Shown: positions 53,701 through 62,000, counted from the first letter of the stretch. The stretch: DNA of 64,000 nucleotides from Diprion similis (GCF_021155765.1 NC_060114.1:5270001-5334000), one strand, 5' to 3'. Notes: a model not told the origin generated them from the letters alone. Made by a program: numbers and translations.

Positions 53701-56700
53701 GTTTTCTGAGTTCCTGGGGGTCGAATTACTCTAAGATTGGTCATACAAATCGATTCGGATTCGAGAAATTTTCGGCTCTCGAAATGACTACAAAAGTCAG
53801 GCTAACCCCTTTGCATTTCCAATGAAAATTTCGACGACATTGAAAAGTGCTGCAATTAATTCTGTAGGGCACCATCCCGACGTAATTTTGCGAGAGGAAT
53901 CGATTAAGCGCAGTCACAATACGCTGCGAGCGATAGCTGAAAAGTTACGACCGAAAAACTCATGATTTTCATTGGCATATCTCTGCTGCTGGTCCTACGC
54001 TCTTTTTGATGTGTTTTCTGAGTTCCTGGGGGTCCAATCACTTCAGAGATCGTTATTCAAATCGATTCCCGGGACGAGAAATTCCCGGCTCTGACAATGA
54101 TCAAAAAAGATGGCACCCAAAAATGCTGAAATTTATTTTTCGTCGCACTGCATGGACATAATTTCCGGAGCGCGGAATCGATTGCGCCGTCTCTACCCGG
54201 TGCGCACTGGAGCATGGCACCAGGTTCTCAGAGAGATGGGGAAGGGAAATAACGAATTCATAGTCATGAATTTCTTTTTTATTTCAGTTTTCGTTTATTC
54301 ATAACGCCCCAATCTCAATACAAGTGTTCAGGTGTCAGTGTATGATACGTAAATAAATTGCTCAATACTAACAAAGTACATTGACAAATATAAAAAATGA
54401 TCGAACTTAACATAACAAAGCTGACTATTGTCTTAGGGTGTAGGAATACAACACTTATTTCTTTTAACCAGCATATGAAATCTAGTATATGAGATAGTAA
54501 TCAATGAAGTTTCTTACTATACATCAGGTTTCGCCCTGCGCACAGGTGCAATGCACCTCCGCAGGATACGGTAGACATAACGTTGTATTGTTACATGTTT
54601 CCTCAATCAAAATAACGGAATAAACAGTTAATTGACTATATACTTTTTATTTCGTCAACGGTCGGTCCGTCGCTATTCCTATGTTTTTTCTGAATTCCTG
54701 GGAGGACAATTAGTAAAGAAAGCGTTATGCAAATCGATTTTGTAATCAAAGATTTTTGGTAAAAAAGAAACCGATCAAGAGTTACAGCCAAAAAACGAAA
54801 CAATTCTTCACCTCATTTCTTCTGTGCTGGTCTTTTCTTCGTCATTTTTCTGCCTTTGGTCGTTCGCCTTTCTCGCTGTGTTCATAGAATTACGATCGAA
54901 CTTCACGCACAGGTCAGTTCGTTCGATCGTTGAATTGATCAATAAAGGGGGCGCCACCTTTGTCAGCTCTTCCATGGATAAAAAATCGCCCATCCAACAG
55001 TACAAAATATGAATGTCGGATTTTTTGTCGGTAAAATCATCCGGTAATCATGTGGCTTTACCAATGGTAGAGCCTTCACCATTAAGGTGTATATATAAAG
55101 ACCCGTTGTACACCTCGAAAACGCGGGGATGCAAAACTCCTATACCACTCAAGCGATCAGAGTAAAACTTGGGCAGTTAATGCCTTATTTTGGCAAAAAG
55201 TGGAGCGTCTTCTTACTTTGTCAAAATTTTGAAAAAAAATTTACAGATTAGTTACCACCCACAGAAATTGGCCAAATTTTTACAGTTACACTGAATTGAT
55301 CGAACTATCCGGTATGATGCCACTCGGCGGTGATGAAACACACATTTTGAGCCCAGTCCCATGAGATTTGATAGTGAAATGACGAAATGGCAGCTGATCT
55401 GGTTTTCGATTACGAAGTATACCGAAATCTCATTTTGGCGACATTTGTTACCGGTATTACGCGCATGCCGGTAATGTATGCGTGTAATGTCCGTAAGAGA
55501 TTACCGGCATGCATGAAAGGTCGGTAACAAATGTCGCCAAAATGAGATTTTGGTGTTCTCCGTAATCGAAAACCAGATTAGCTGCCATTTCGTCAATTCA
55601 CCATCAAATCTCATGGGACTGGGCTCAAAATGTATGGTTCATCACCGCTGAGTGGCATCATACCGGATAGTTCGATCAATTGAGTGTAACTGTGAAAATT
55701 TGGCCAATTTCTGTGGGTGGTAACTAGTCTGTAAATTTTTTTTCAAAATTTTGAAAATGTATACAGACGCTCCACTTTTTGCCAAAATAAGGCATTAACC
55801 GCCCAAGTTTCACTCTGATCGCTTGAGCGGTATAGGAGTTTTGCATGCCCGCGTTTTCGAGGTGTACAACGGGTCTTTATATGCACCTTAACACACGCGC
55901 AGGTCACGCGTATTCCCGATAAAGCAGGAATCGGGGGCTACCCTGTCGGTAAACTGCCATATTGTTTGAGAAACCTTATTCAGAACTTAGGAAAGCGTCG
56001 AATTTTCCCATCAAAATGCAAATTTTTCTTCGCTCTTGAATCCTGGGCTAATTTTTGGAAACTGTATAAATCAAATTTTTGAGTAAAAAATATTAATGAT
56101 TTACCGAAAAGTCGGTTCCCTTATCAATTTTCTCGTCAATTTGCTTGGAACCAATGTTTTTTCTAAAAATAAGTTTGTACTTTAAACTCTCAAATAAAAA
56201 TTATTCAGGATTTTATGAGGAAAAGTTTTTTACTCGTGTCTAATTCTAAACACCAATGAAGTTGGTTTGATAACAACTTCAAGGGTAACCAAATTTCATT
56301 CAAATTCTTTGAACAGAATTCTAATATTGAAACACTATTATTCCCAGATAATTAGAATTTAAAAAAACAGTAAAAAAGAATTGAATAATCTTCGTAAAAA
56401 AATACTAGAAATTTCCGATTATATATTCTCGTGGTGGAAAAAATTTCACAGGATTTGAAAAAACATATTCTATACATAAAATTAATTCCAAGCACGTTTA
56501 CAGGGGAATGGATTCTGCAAAATACGAGCTTTCCCGTGATAGTTATTTGGCTGAAACTAAGCACCACAGTTACTCTGATTTGTGGACAATGCTGAAGGTT
56601 CGTCGATGCTTAGACTTTCAAACTTCTAAGGCTAATCAATTCCTTTCGTTACTTCAAACTGCATTTTTCAGGAAGCGATCATAGGTTAATTATCGATTTG

Positions 56701-58093
56701 TGATTTGTACACATTTATCTATCATCTGCAGGCTAGTTTGAAAACAGTCTTACATCATGGCCTTCGTAAAATCGGTGATGTTATTAATTAAACAATCCAG
56801 TTTCTTCCAAAATTGTTTTCAGTAACAAAGAACAGAAGAAAAAAACATAACCTCTATACATTATCTTAGTCAAATTATGTTTTATTCTACTTTGAGATTT
56901 TTTTTCAAATATATGACCTTGGGATATATTAGATACAGTTTTTGTGTCCTGAAAAAAAGTCAAAGGAATTGATGAAACTACAGTTTTTGTATTGACCATT
57001 TTGCAAAATTTGTTTTCATTTTGTACCATTTAGTTGATGATTCATTTTCGCAGGCTGTGGAATGCCGGGTATTGAAGATAACATATTTCTTGAACCACAA
57101 AAGGTACAAAACTTTGCCAGAAGCTAGAAACGACGTAGCCGAGTTTTTCGGGCACTTGACGAAAGCTTCGAAAACTGCTGGCTTCGTAAAGCCGCGACTG
57201 TTTTTATTGAAAGCGTACATGAACGTTATTCGAGGGCGCATGAATAAGGCGAAAAAACTTGTTGGTGTGGCCCTGAGAAACGCTCAAAACCAAAAAAATC
57301 TCCTCATGCAGGTCTCCATCGAACTTCATGGAAAGGTAACTGCAATGATATTAACAGGTCTATGTAATATTGACTAAAAATCAGTAAAATACTAGAGAGG
57401 TCAGCGATTTGTTAGCGCATTTCTTCAAATTTTCAATTCTATACAAATCTGTCTGAAAAATTTTCAATTTATCTATCTTGTAAACTAAAACATAAAAACT
57501 TTTATTTCTTACCTGAATTTGTAGGTCTGAGAAAAGATCTGATGACTAATCGACGAAACGTTCTTGAAATAATTTCATGCCATACTTCTAATGTTTTTTT
57601 ATACATCTTATTTCGTTATTCAATTTATCGTACAAAAATTGTTTTCGGTAGTCAAAAAGCTTGCGAGAATCGTTCAAAAGTCTTTTAACTCAAACTATAT
57701 TTTTCGTCGAAAGTGACTTAAACAGTGATGACTGTTTTTATTCCCACACAAAGTTTCAATTGTTTAACAGATTATGATTCAAATAAATTTTCCCCATAAG
57801 AAATATTGGAATTAAATTTACCCATAATGACCAATTTTATATGAACAGATAGTTTTGGTTTATGAAATCCATTTGCGATTGTGTGACAAATTACACACTT
57901 TGTAAATTTTTATATGAATAATATTTTCTTCTTATTATAGGCCTGGTTCGACAATTATTCAGCGACGAATATACACTGGATAGAACTTGCTAATCAAGAA
58001 GAACGCGTTAATTGGCACGACTTTTGCAATTCGTCAAACGTTGATTACATATCGATTATGTATTGCCTTCCAAAACCAGAAAATTACCTTTGA
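12818..58093 (+). CDS. Soluble adenylyl cyclase (ADCY10)-like protein, degenerate cyclase
   Basis: Twenty-nine proposed exons: 12818-12953, 13456-13593, 14316-14453, 14552-14763, 15872-16019, 16112-16197, 16273-16409, 17224-17420, 17590-17696, 18394-18518, 18907-19042, 19648-19791, 20197-20403, 20787-21058, 22030-22313, 27297-27437, 28472-28872, 30323-30617, 31190-31447, 31731-31843, 33155-33236, 33312-33559, 34186-34442, 35512-35632, 36446-36629, 36734-36824, 56504-56597, 57054-57335, 57941-58093. All phases join, giving about 1,728 aa (human ADCY10 is 1,610). Domain order is that of the family: C1, C2, P-loop ATPase, long helical-repeat tail. sAC makes cAMP in response to bicarbonate and calcium; here most catalytic and bicarbonate residues are changed (see the domain entries), so cyclase activity is doubtful. 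The start at 12818 is the first ATG in frame and gives a normal N-terminal length. An AATAAA lies at about 58278. Family call firm; individual exon edges moderate. Confidence 0.88.
13777..13933. repeat. Foldback element in sAC-like intron 2
   Basis: Two 28-base arms pair with few mismatches: one containing TTCCGTTAGACGTAGATGGA at about 13779-13806, the other its near complement containing TCCATCCACGTCTAACGAA at about 13903-13931. A second inner pair (AAAACAGACATAG / GTCTGTTT) lies between them. Looks like a short non-autonomous element or a structured intron segment. Confidence 0.75.
15022..15372. repeat. Possible inverted-repeat element, sAC-like intron 4
   Basis: GAGTACACATGGTGTGTGCC at the left pairs with GGCACACCATGTATACTC at the right, arms about 22 bases, separation about 350 bases. 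The internal sequence is more GC-rich than the surrounding intron. Probably a MITE; no target duplication identified. Confidence 0.5.
15872..19042 (+). CDS. sAC-like gene part 2: linker and C2 domain (exons 5-11)
   Basis: Residues 209-520. Exon 5 may start at 15866 instead of 15872 (both phase 0). Exon 8 is best started at 17224, because the acceptor there restores phase and joins IYIHLVG to MIKDRGG. The C2 signature GIVGHTLRREYVVIG is clear, yet its functional residues differ: human Lys334 is Gly343, Thr405 is Val414, Asn412 is Gln421 and Arg416 is Glu425. These positions bind adenine and stabilise the transition state. After C2 comes the family's conserved linker (VTCDLTTLL, then LLTRYPILGRKFE) leading to the ATPase. 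Confidence 0.83.
16488..16663. mobile_element. Short palindromic MITE in sAC-like intron 7
   Basis: 176-base element whose arms start TGACACGTTCGATATCCCT and end with the near-perfect complement. The inner part of the arms, GGTGTTGGATGAGCACCG on the left, is matched by its complement on the right, giving arms of about 65 bases around a short loop. No ORF. Direct flanking duplication not clear. Confidence 0.82.
18558..18583. repeat. (CAA)n microsatellite
   Basis: About eight CAA units in sAC-like intron 10, readable directly. Confidence 0.85.
19648..27437 (+). CDS. sAC-like gene part 3: P-loop ATPase domain (exons 12-16)
   Basis: Exon 12 opens exactly with a Walker A motif, GQSGSGKS (residues 521-528), and matches the AAA/STAND-type ATPase that follows the cyclase domains in sAC. 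Exon 13 carries YLNELMRVRFPISK, like the family's LLNDIFHVQFPIS. Exon 14 holds the Walker B strand, RRCILIDNIQNMD (from residue 641), with Asn648 where the family has the catalytic glutamate of IDEAQ. Exon 16 carries LLKCAAVLGVVF, matching the family's winged-helix-like segment LVRCAAIIGLTF. Intron 15 (22314-27296) contains a whole intronless gene. Domain order and spacing are normal; ATP binding looks intact, hydrolysis uncertain. Confidence 0.83.
22314..24584. other. sAC-like intron 15, 5' part
   Basis: Non-coding by inspection. About 22,915-23,800 is less AT-rich than its surroundings and has short unrelated ORFs on both strands, which suggests an inserted repeat, but no terminal inverted repeats were found. 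About 24,400-24,584, just before the nested gene, contains CTCTCATCACGAGAG, a short palindrome, and could hold that gene's promoter and leader. Confidence 0.4.
24585..26510 (+). CDS. hAT-transposase-derived BED-finger protein, intronless, nested
   Basis: Single-exon 641-aa protein lying wholly inside intron 15 of the sAC-like gene, same strand. The ATG at 24585 starts MAHQAAKRP; an upstream GTG at 24579 in the same frame is unlikely. Near the N-terminus is a BED-like zinc finger (CLLC at about residue 36, then H..H in ENHYNASH). The middle carries the helical hAT core with DLGFAVDISQHLHNLKMQLE, the pattern of GTF2IRD2, EPM2AIP1, ZBED5 and FAM200 relatives. The C-terminus TDEYLDDVLVVSSTSYRPD resembles their shortened hATC end. 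The frame is open throughout and an AATAAA at 26546 lies 36 bases past the stop. No flanking inverted repeats or 8-bp duplications were seen, which favours a domesticated gene over a live transposon. Function unknown; DNA or chromatin binding is an inference from the finger. Confidence 0.8.
   Translation: MAHQAAKRPRNDPNYDIAWLNNFFVSKYEDTCICLLCGLVFQRNDDVKIENHYNASHSKYDNDFPKDSTGRSTLICDLLKLFPALAKPQNGTIVMLNNMFTDNDKSALEFSYKVAYLLARSERPPDDGSKFAEDLIYLFINYACNQDNEVKTGLMKKLQNVQFSVPTITNRVHAIRDEILKQIDADLERCEWFSLQLSKQEGIKTASLPLCSVYVRMVFQDFSITEELLTVIPLDAMKMKDQDGFERIKNYLSNKKVHLKKLVGVTASTACQEFVQCFKDDSDFSHVLTFHCITEQLVLATSALQMSSIFKPIINISNTIRDALRRQATGILPELLKEIKAIPRNSLSSKGASMLFEGRQLIKRFQEDLPQIRAFLESKNDFRKYPEIRNKEWQMDLGFAVDISQHLHNLKMQLEEKSVAETQIFNLYEYVKCFQQTAGLYAEHLHENKLSTNIFKHLSKTMDEMDSATIFDGERFARHLETLKASFEARFKDFKYVEKIVKYFSCPISNCDDTVDQGVTAAIYNVFPDLSDPFLISKEIVSIAHDEKAQRMFFSIAQEGKNIDQFWSAIDQDKFQTLVKTFRRLMSCFGFTQLSRTVFASMERIKSSLSLRTVTDEYLDDVLVVSSTSYRPDIEKLCETN
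28472..58093 (+). CDS. sAC-like gene part 4: C-terminal helical-repeat region (exons 17-29)
   Basis: Residues 870 to about 1,728. Exon 17 ends with a small cysteine pair, HKCRACGGDGF, like the HRCDHCRGRDF of human ADCY10. Exon 18 is Ser/Thr/Gln-rich and probably disordered. Exons 19-29 are TPR-like helices; good matches include LRKA-type repeats in exon 20, LIRGELQTAIEYGFKALQ (exon 24), the WYYALCLDLILEVG segment (exon 25) and PRLFLLKAYMNVIRGRMNKA (exon 28). The last exon ends with Leu-TGA at 58093. The 75-base intron 33237-33311 has no stop in frame. Exon 22 has a frame conflict described in the findings. Intron 26 (36825-56503) contains the satellite array. This half in sAC is thought to regulate and localise the enzyme. 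Confidence 0.78.
37006..37300 (+). repeat. Interspersed repeat, copy A
   Basis: Contains CAATATGG, then GATAGCCCCCGACTCCTG, ACGCGTTACCTGCGCG and GTTGGATGGGCGATTTTTTACC. The same blocks appear in the same order on the opposite strand at about 54,925-55,975, where a foldback element interrupts them. Several ACCGA-type words recur inside. Family not recognised. Confidence 0.8.
37292..37323. other. Perfect 13-bp stem hairpin
   Basis: CCGTTGACTGAAG, loop TATATT, CTTCAGTCAACGG. It lies at the right end of interspersed repeat copy A and may be part of it. Confidence 0.85.
37635..37700. repeat. Hairpin repeat with 30-base arms
   Basis: AGTTTTTATGAGCACTAGTG on the left pairs with CACTGGTGCTTATAAAAACT on the right, with a short centre TGTAC. 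Arms of about 30 bases with three or four mismatches. Probably the core of a small foldback element. Confidence 0.8.
38380..38560 (+). repeat. Decayed satellite monomer, left outlier
   Basis: Recognisable satellite landmarks in order: GCTAATGCCTTTGGATTTTT, then GACGTAATTTCGCGA and AATCGGTTGCG. About 60-70% similar by eye to the array consensus. It is separated from the main array by the non-satellite block at 38,603-38,953. Confidence 0.65.
38603..38953 (+). repeat. Array-flanking block, left copy
   Basis: About 350 bases not resembling the satellite monomer but matching 54,234-54,598 in the same orientation. Shared words include AATACAAGTGTTC, CAGCATATGAAAT and GTATTGTTACATGT. It contains a hairpin at 38,890-38,918. 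Direct copies on both sides of the array suggest that array and flank belong to one larger repeat unit. Confidence 0.8.
38975..54235 (+). repeat. 312-bp-monomer satellite array, about 49 copies
   Basis: Head-to-tail tandem array. The landmark AACTCATGAT recurs at 40231, 40543, 40855 and 41167, an exact 312-base step, and 42 steps later (53333) the register is off by only two bases. Conserved pieces per monomer include CTGCTGGTCCTACGCTATTT, GGCTAACCCCTTTGCATTTT and CAATACGCTGCGAG. Central monomers are very alike; the first three (38,975-39,960) and the last one or two are clearly diverged. Higher-order repeats of 2, 3, 4 and 6 monomers are visible. No meaningful ORF: a 71-codon frame at 44704 is a by-product. 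It lies entirely within intron 26 of the sAC-like gene. Confidence 0.97.
54234..54598 (+). repeat. Array-flanking block, right copy
   Basis: Direct copy of 38,603-38,953, about 75-80% alike by eye, with the same hairpin (54,536-54,564) and the same terminal GTATTGTTACATGT. It is followed by a further decayed satellite-like stretch, mirroring the order at the left side. Confidence 0.8.
54650..54850 (+). repeat. Decayed satellite-like stretch, right outlier
   Basis: Contains TTTTTTCTGAATTCCTGGGA, ATGCAAATCGATT and AGTTACAGCC, matching monomer landmarks in roughly the right order but with internal loss. It is probably the start of another degenerate array unit. Confidence 0.6.
54925..55975 (-). 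repeat. Interspersed repeat, copy B, interrupted by a foldback element
   Basis: Inverted copy of 37,006-37,300. The two halves are 54,925-55,085 and 55,888-55,975; between them sits the 802-base foldback element. Shared blocks read on the minus strand include GTTGGATGGGCGATTTTTTA and TAGCCCCCGATTCCTG. The split shows that the foldback element inserted later. Confidence 0.8.
55086..55887. mobile_element. Complete foldback/MITE element with TTAA duplication, copy 2
   Basis: 802 bases, palindromic along nearly its whole length. The left end reads GGTGTATATATAAAGACCCG and the right end is its complement (CGGGTCTTTATATGCACC). Arms are about 390 bases around a centre near 55,485. TTAA lies directly outside both ends (55,082-55,085 and 55,888-55,891), the target duplication typical of piggyBac-type transposition. 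No ORF, so it must be mobilised in trans if at all. Related copies: 12,043-12,581 and 58,529-58,800. Confidence 0.88.
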
Positions 58094-59067
58094 TTGTGTC
58101 GAATGACTGCATCCGAAAATTGTTCCAGCAGGTCACAGTAAAATAAGCATTGACAGATTCCTGATGTCTATTTGGCAGACATAATTCATCGTCATAAATG
58201 TTTTGACAATTGGATGGAGAATCAGTATGACTTACATTTATAATTTATGTGTTATAATTTGTCACATGTTCAGAGTAAAATAAATTTCTATAGTTAGTAT
58301 TCGACGTATGAAATTGGTTTAATATTTATTCCTTGATATCTATGGGACATTGCACCTAAAGCGAATCGATCAATTGTGCAGCTGTTCTTTCACAACTTGA
58401 CATGTTGCTAGTCGAAAAGTTGGACGATTTTGTGGCACGAGTTTCGAAATAATTCGAAATGCTTATTTAAAAATTCCTGTAGATATTAGCCCGTAACGAT
58501 TGGAGGCCTTAAAAATGTTAAACCGAGTGCATTACCGGTATGCGTATAATGTCGCCAAAATGAGATTTCGGTGTTCTTCGTAATCAAAAACCAGATCAGC
58601 TACCATTTCGTCATGTTACCATCAAATCTTATTTTCACAATTTCGGTGAGTGATAACCGATCTGTAAATTTTTTTTCAAAATTTTTAAAAAGTAAAACGT
58701 CGCTCCACTTTTTGCCAAAATAAGGCATCAATTTCCGAAGTTTCATCCTGATCGCTTGAGTAGTACAGGAGTATTGGCTCGCCGAGTTTTCGAGGTGTAG
58801 CACCTGAGTTATGATACTTCGAAGCTGATTTTAGTGATACTGCTGGTCCACGAAAAAACCCGGTATACCTATAAATGGTGAAAAAAAGAAAAGTCTTCGG
58901 CTTTCATTCAATTTCACTTGTTTTCATCGACTGACCGTCAACGATGCATTGAAAAAATAAACAAAACAAAAAGGAATTCGGTTGCAAAACTGAGGCAGAC
59001 ATTTTTCCATCAGTCATAAAAAGTTCGTTAAAATCGTGGAATACCGCGTTACAATTGATAGTGCATT
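58094..59067. other. Gap between sAC-like gene and channel gene
   Basis: Under 1 kb. It holds the probable poly(A) signal of the sAC-like gene (AATAAA at about 58,278) and a fragment of the foldback family at 58,529-58,800. The remaining 58,801-59,067 should contain the channel gene's promoter and leader, unless that leader is spliced from further upstream. No clear TATA box. Confidence 0.6.
58529..58800. mobile_element. Foldback/MITE element copy 3 (fragment)
   Basis: Right half of the family seen at 55,086-55,887: it begins near GCATTACCGGTATGCG, continues with CCAAAATGAGATTTCGGTGT and ends at TTTTCGAGGTGTA. Left arm missing and an internal segment deleted relative to the full copy. Confidence 0.8.
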
Positions 59068-62000
59068 ATGCCGATACAAGAACAGAAACAACAAGAAGGA
59101 AGCGCGGTGGCGTCGGGAAATGCCAAAGAAGCGAGTAATTCGTACGTCAACATCGAGCCTGACCATTCGATGTGGAAACAACTGGTTTTAGTGCACACGC
59201 AAAGCGCTTGGAAAAATTTAATCACAACGATGGTCTTCGTTGAGTTCCAATTGGTCTTGTACGACGTGTCTTTCAGAGGACGAACGGCGTTTCCACCACA
59301 GACTAGTAATTTGTACATGCATGCCCGGTTTCTTTAAAATTATACAAATTTTAGAACTCATTAGAATTTTGTGGTAATTTTTTTATTTTTATTTTTACTG
59401 TAGTTTGAACCTGTGAAAAGTTTGTCGTTCCGCAATACACAATTAGGTTAGGTTAAAATAAATAATCAGTCTAAGTTAACACTCTGTTTCATGTACTTTT
59501 AGTTAAAATTTTCTTTGATAATGACTAATGATTATTATCGTTTTTTTTTTTTTTTTTTTGGTCCTTGGTTTGGACTGTACTTATTTGAATCTTACTCTTA
59601 TCGAAAACAATTTTCGCATACCGATAGAGTCATGGACGATGAGTTCAATTATTTTGCGCATGCGTGGTTGGTCACTCAGCCTGATAAGTTCCCCGTTTTT
59701 TTTTTTTTTTTTCCAGATCTCATTCTGACAGACTTTAAAGAAATGCCTTTCATCATTATTATCAATGGCTAACAAATAATGAAAAAATTTTATGCGCGTT
59801 TCCTGCAGATGATTTTGCAAATGAAAAAATGGCGTTGGACATCGTATACGTCTTCGATGTACTAGGCGCAGCAGTGTACAAGAAATGGACAAGTTTGTCT
59901 TTAATTCACGGTCACCCGACTAGGCCTGTGATTCTCCTCATCGCGGACATCATATCACTTTTCCCGCTCAGTTGGTTGTACGGTTTAGTAATAAACGAAT
60001 GGAATCTGGAGGTCTACTACCTTCTGAGCATTAATCGTCTACTCAGAATACATCGGCTTTTTACCTTTTTCCGTACGCAACTTGAACCAATGTCGAAAAA
60101 CCTGTAGAAAAAAAGCTCAAAGTATAAAAAAACTGCAGAGTAAATGTTAGCCATAAATTGAAAAACTTTTCATACTCGTTTTGTAATATTTTTAGTTTTT
60201 CAAATGCTTCGATAATATATCGTTAACTGGAGTTGGAATTCTTTCAATTTTTTTTTTTTTTTTGCAATGTGGTTTGAAGATAAAGTAACGTTAATATAAC
60301 GGAATATAGGAACTAAAGTCACTATTTTAGAATATTGCAATGACTTGAGTTTCCAAATTATTATCGTTTTCTTATATTACGATCCAATGTAATTGAAAAC
60401 AAAAAAAAAAAAAATTAGTAAGCTCGGATTGACGATTTTTCTTAAAAATGCATATAATTATTCGGATATTCTATATTTTTTGGCGTGAAAATCAATGTGA
60501 ACGGTAATCTAGTGATTCATTTCTTGAACCTAATACTCGTAGGTGAAATTCAAAACAGTGTGGGTCAGAGAACAGTTTCCATAAGAGTCGTTGAACTGCT
60601 CGTCCTGCTTTTTTTAATGTCGGGTGTCACCATCGCGGTGATGATTCGCACCGTTGACATGGTTCAGCTTGATTTAAACTGGCTGGAGATAATCGAGGAA
60701 CGATCTACAAATCCCAAGAGCGAGTTTGAATGGTGTATCATCTGCTACTACGTTATGATGACACAAGTATCTGGCCATGGGTGAGTGTGAGACAGAAAAA
60801 AGATTAATGACTTATCGTGCAGTTATTCGACTGTTTCAATGTTTTAAACTTAATTATCAGTCAATTAGATCGTGTGTTTTAAAATGAGAAACTGCAGAAA
60901 CAATGTTTGCCTGTTTCTAAAAACTGTACATAGATCTTCTAACGGCAAAAGTGTTACAATTTTTCTTTTTGAAATCGCTATCAAAGCATAAAAGGTGGGC
61001 AAACATTTTTCAACATTTTTGAATGATTAGTATTTTGCTTTTATTTTGATTGTGCTGAGGTTTTTCATAGATTTTTTGAAACTTTTCGATGTTACAGTTG
61101 GAAAGATTTTACGATTAAAATGAGATGTTTCTTTTTGTGATGTATTCTATAAGTTTCCTTTTCAACTTTCCGATAACTTCCGATAATTATTTCAGTTTTC
61201 CCGAAGTCCTTCCAGGTAACTATAGTTTCGTTTTTATCGTGGTCGTACTTGCTGCTCTGTGGGTGGTTCAGGCTTTTGAAATCGCTTACATGACGGATAT
61301 ACTCGTGCAAAGGGATTACAATCGCTCACTTTTTCATCGTGAGATGCATCTAATAACTGCATATATGGTGAGTCACAATATTACAAACCGTAAGAGGAAT
61401 CATACTACAACCTTGAAGCTGCACAAAAAACCTGGAATTAAAAAGATCTCGTATCAAAATTTCACCATTCTCCATTTTTTGTTTTTTAATCGAGTGTTCG
61501 TCGGACGAAATAGTCAATTATTTAAGTCGATCTCCTGATTACGATGATTTTTTCATTATGCATTAAAAATGTGTTCTAGGTCTAAAAAGAAATGACCTAA
61601 ATAGCTATTTATGTAGCATGCCCGTAAACCGCCTGTTTTTTTGGCAAGGATAAATTTCAGGACGAGCTGAAGGCGAGCCAGAAGCGAGTACTGAAATTAT
61701 CCGAGCCAAAAAACGGCTTACGGGCATGCCACATACAATATTTTTCACGGTATGGGCATTGAAAAGCAAAACGAAGAGTGAGGTTATGTCGCGATCTGTT
61801 CGACGAATCTACTTTATTCGGCAGTTTGGGATGCGCACTTCGAAATGCGCATCAAAACTACGGAATAAAGACTTTATTCCGCAACTTTGTTCGCTGTCGT
61901 ATAAAGCGTCACTTTAGAGAACGAAAACTGCGACAAAAAGTGGACTTTTCAATGCCCGTGCCGTAAAAACCATTTTATGATCCTGGTTCTAGTGGATGAG

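Larger units (their letters stand above)
36825..56503 (+). other. Giant intron 26 of the sAC-like gene
   Basis: Donor GTAAGT after exon 26 and acceptor TTTACAG before exon 27; the split leucine codon (CT + G) restores phase 2. At 19,679 bases it is about four times longer than any other intron of the gene. From left to right it contains an interspersed repeat (about 37,006-37,300), a hairpin at 37,635-37,700, a decayed satellite monomer, a non-satellite block, the main satellite array, a second copy of that block, and a second inverted copy of the interspersed repeat split by a foldback element. Exons 26 and 27 lie in the same strand and join to family-like sequence, supporting one gene. Confidence 0.7.

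Noticed and set aside
38975..54235. CRISPR-like regular repeats
   Set aside because: Repeats are 312 bases long, contiguous and without spacers, in a eukaryotic intron.
59515..59772. Phe-rich frames in channel intron 1
   Set aside because: Produced by T-runs; the two neighbouring channel exons join across this stretch in phase.
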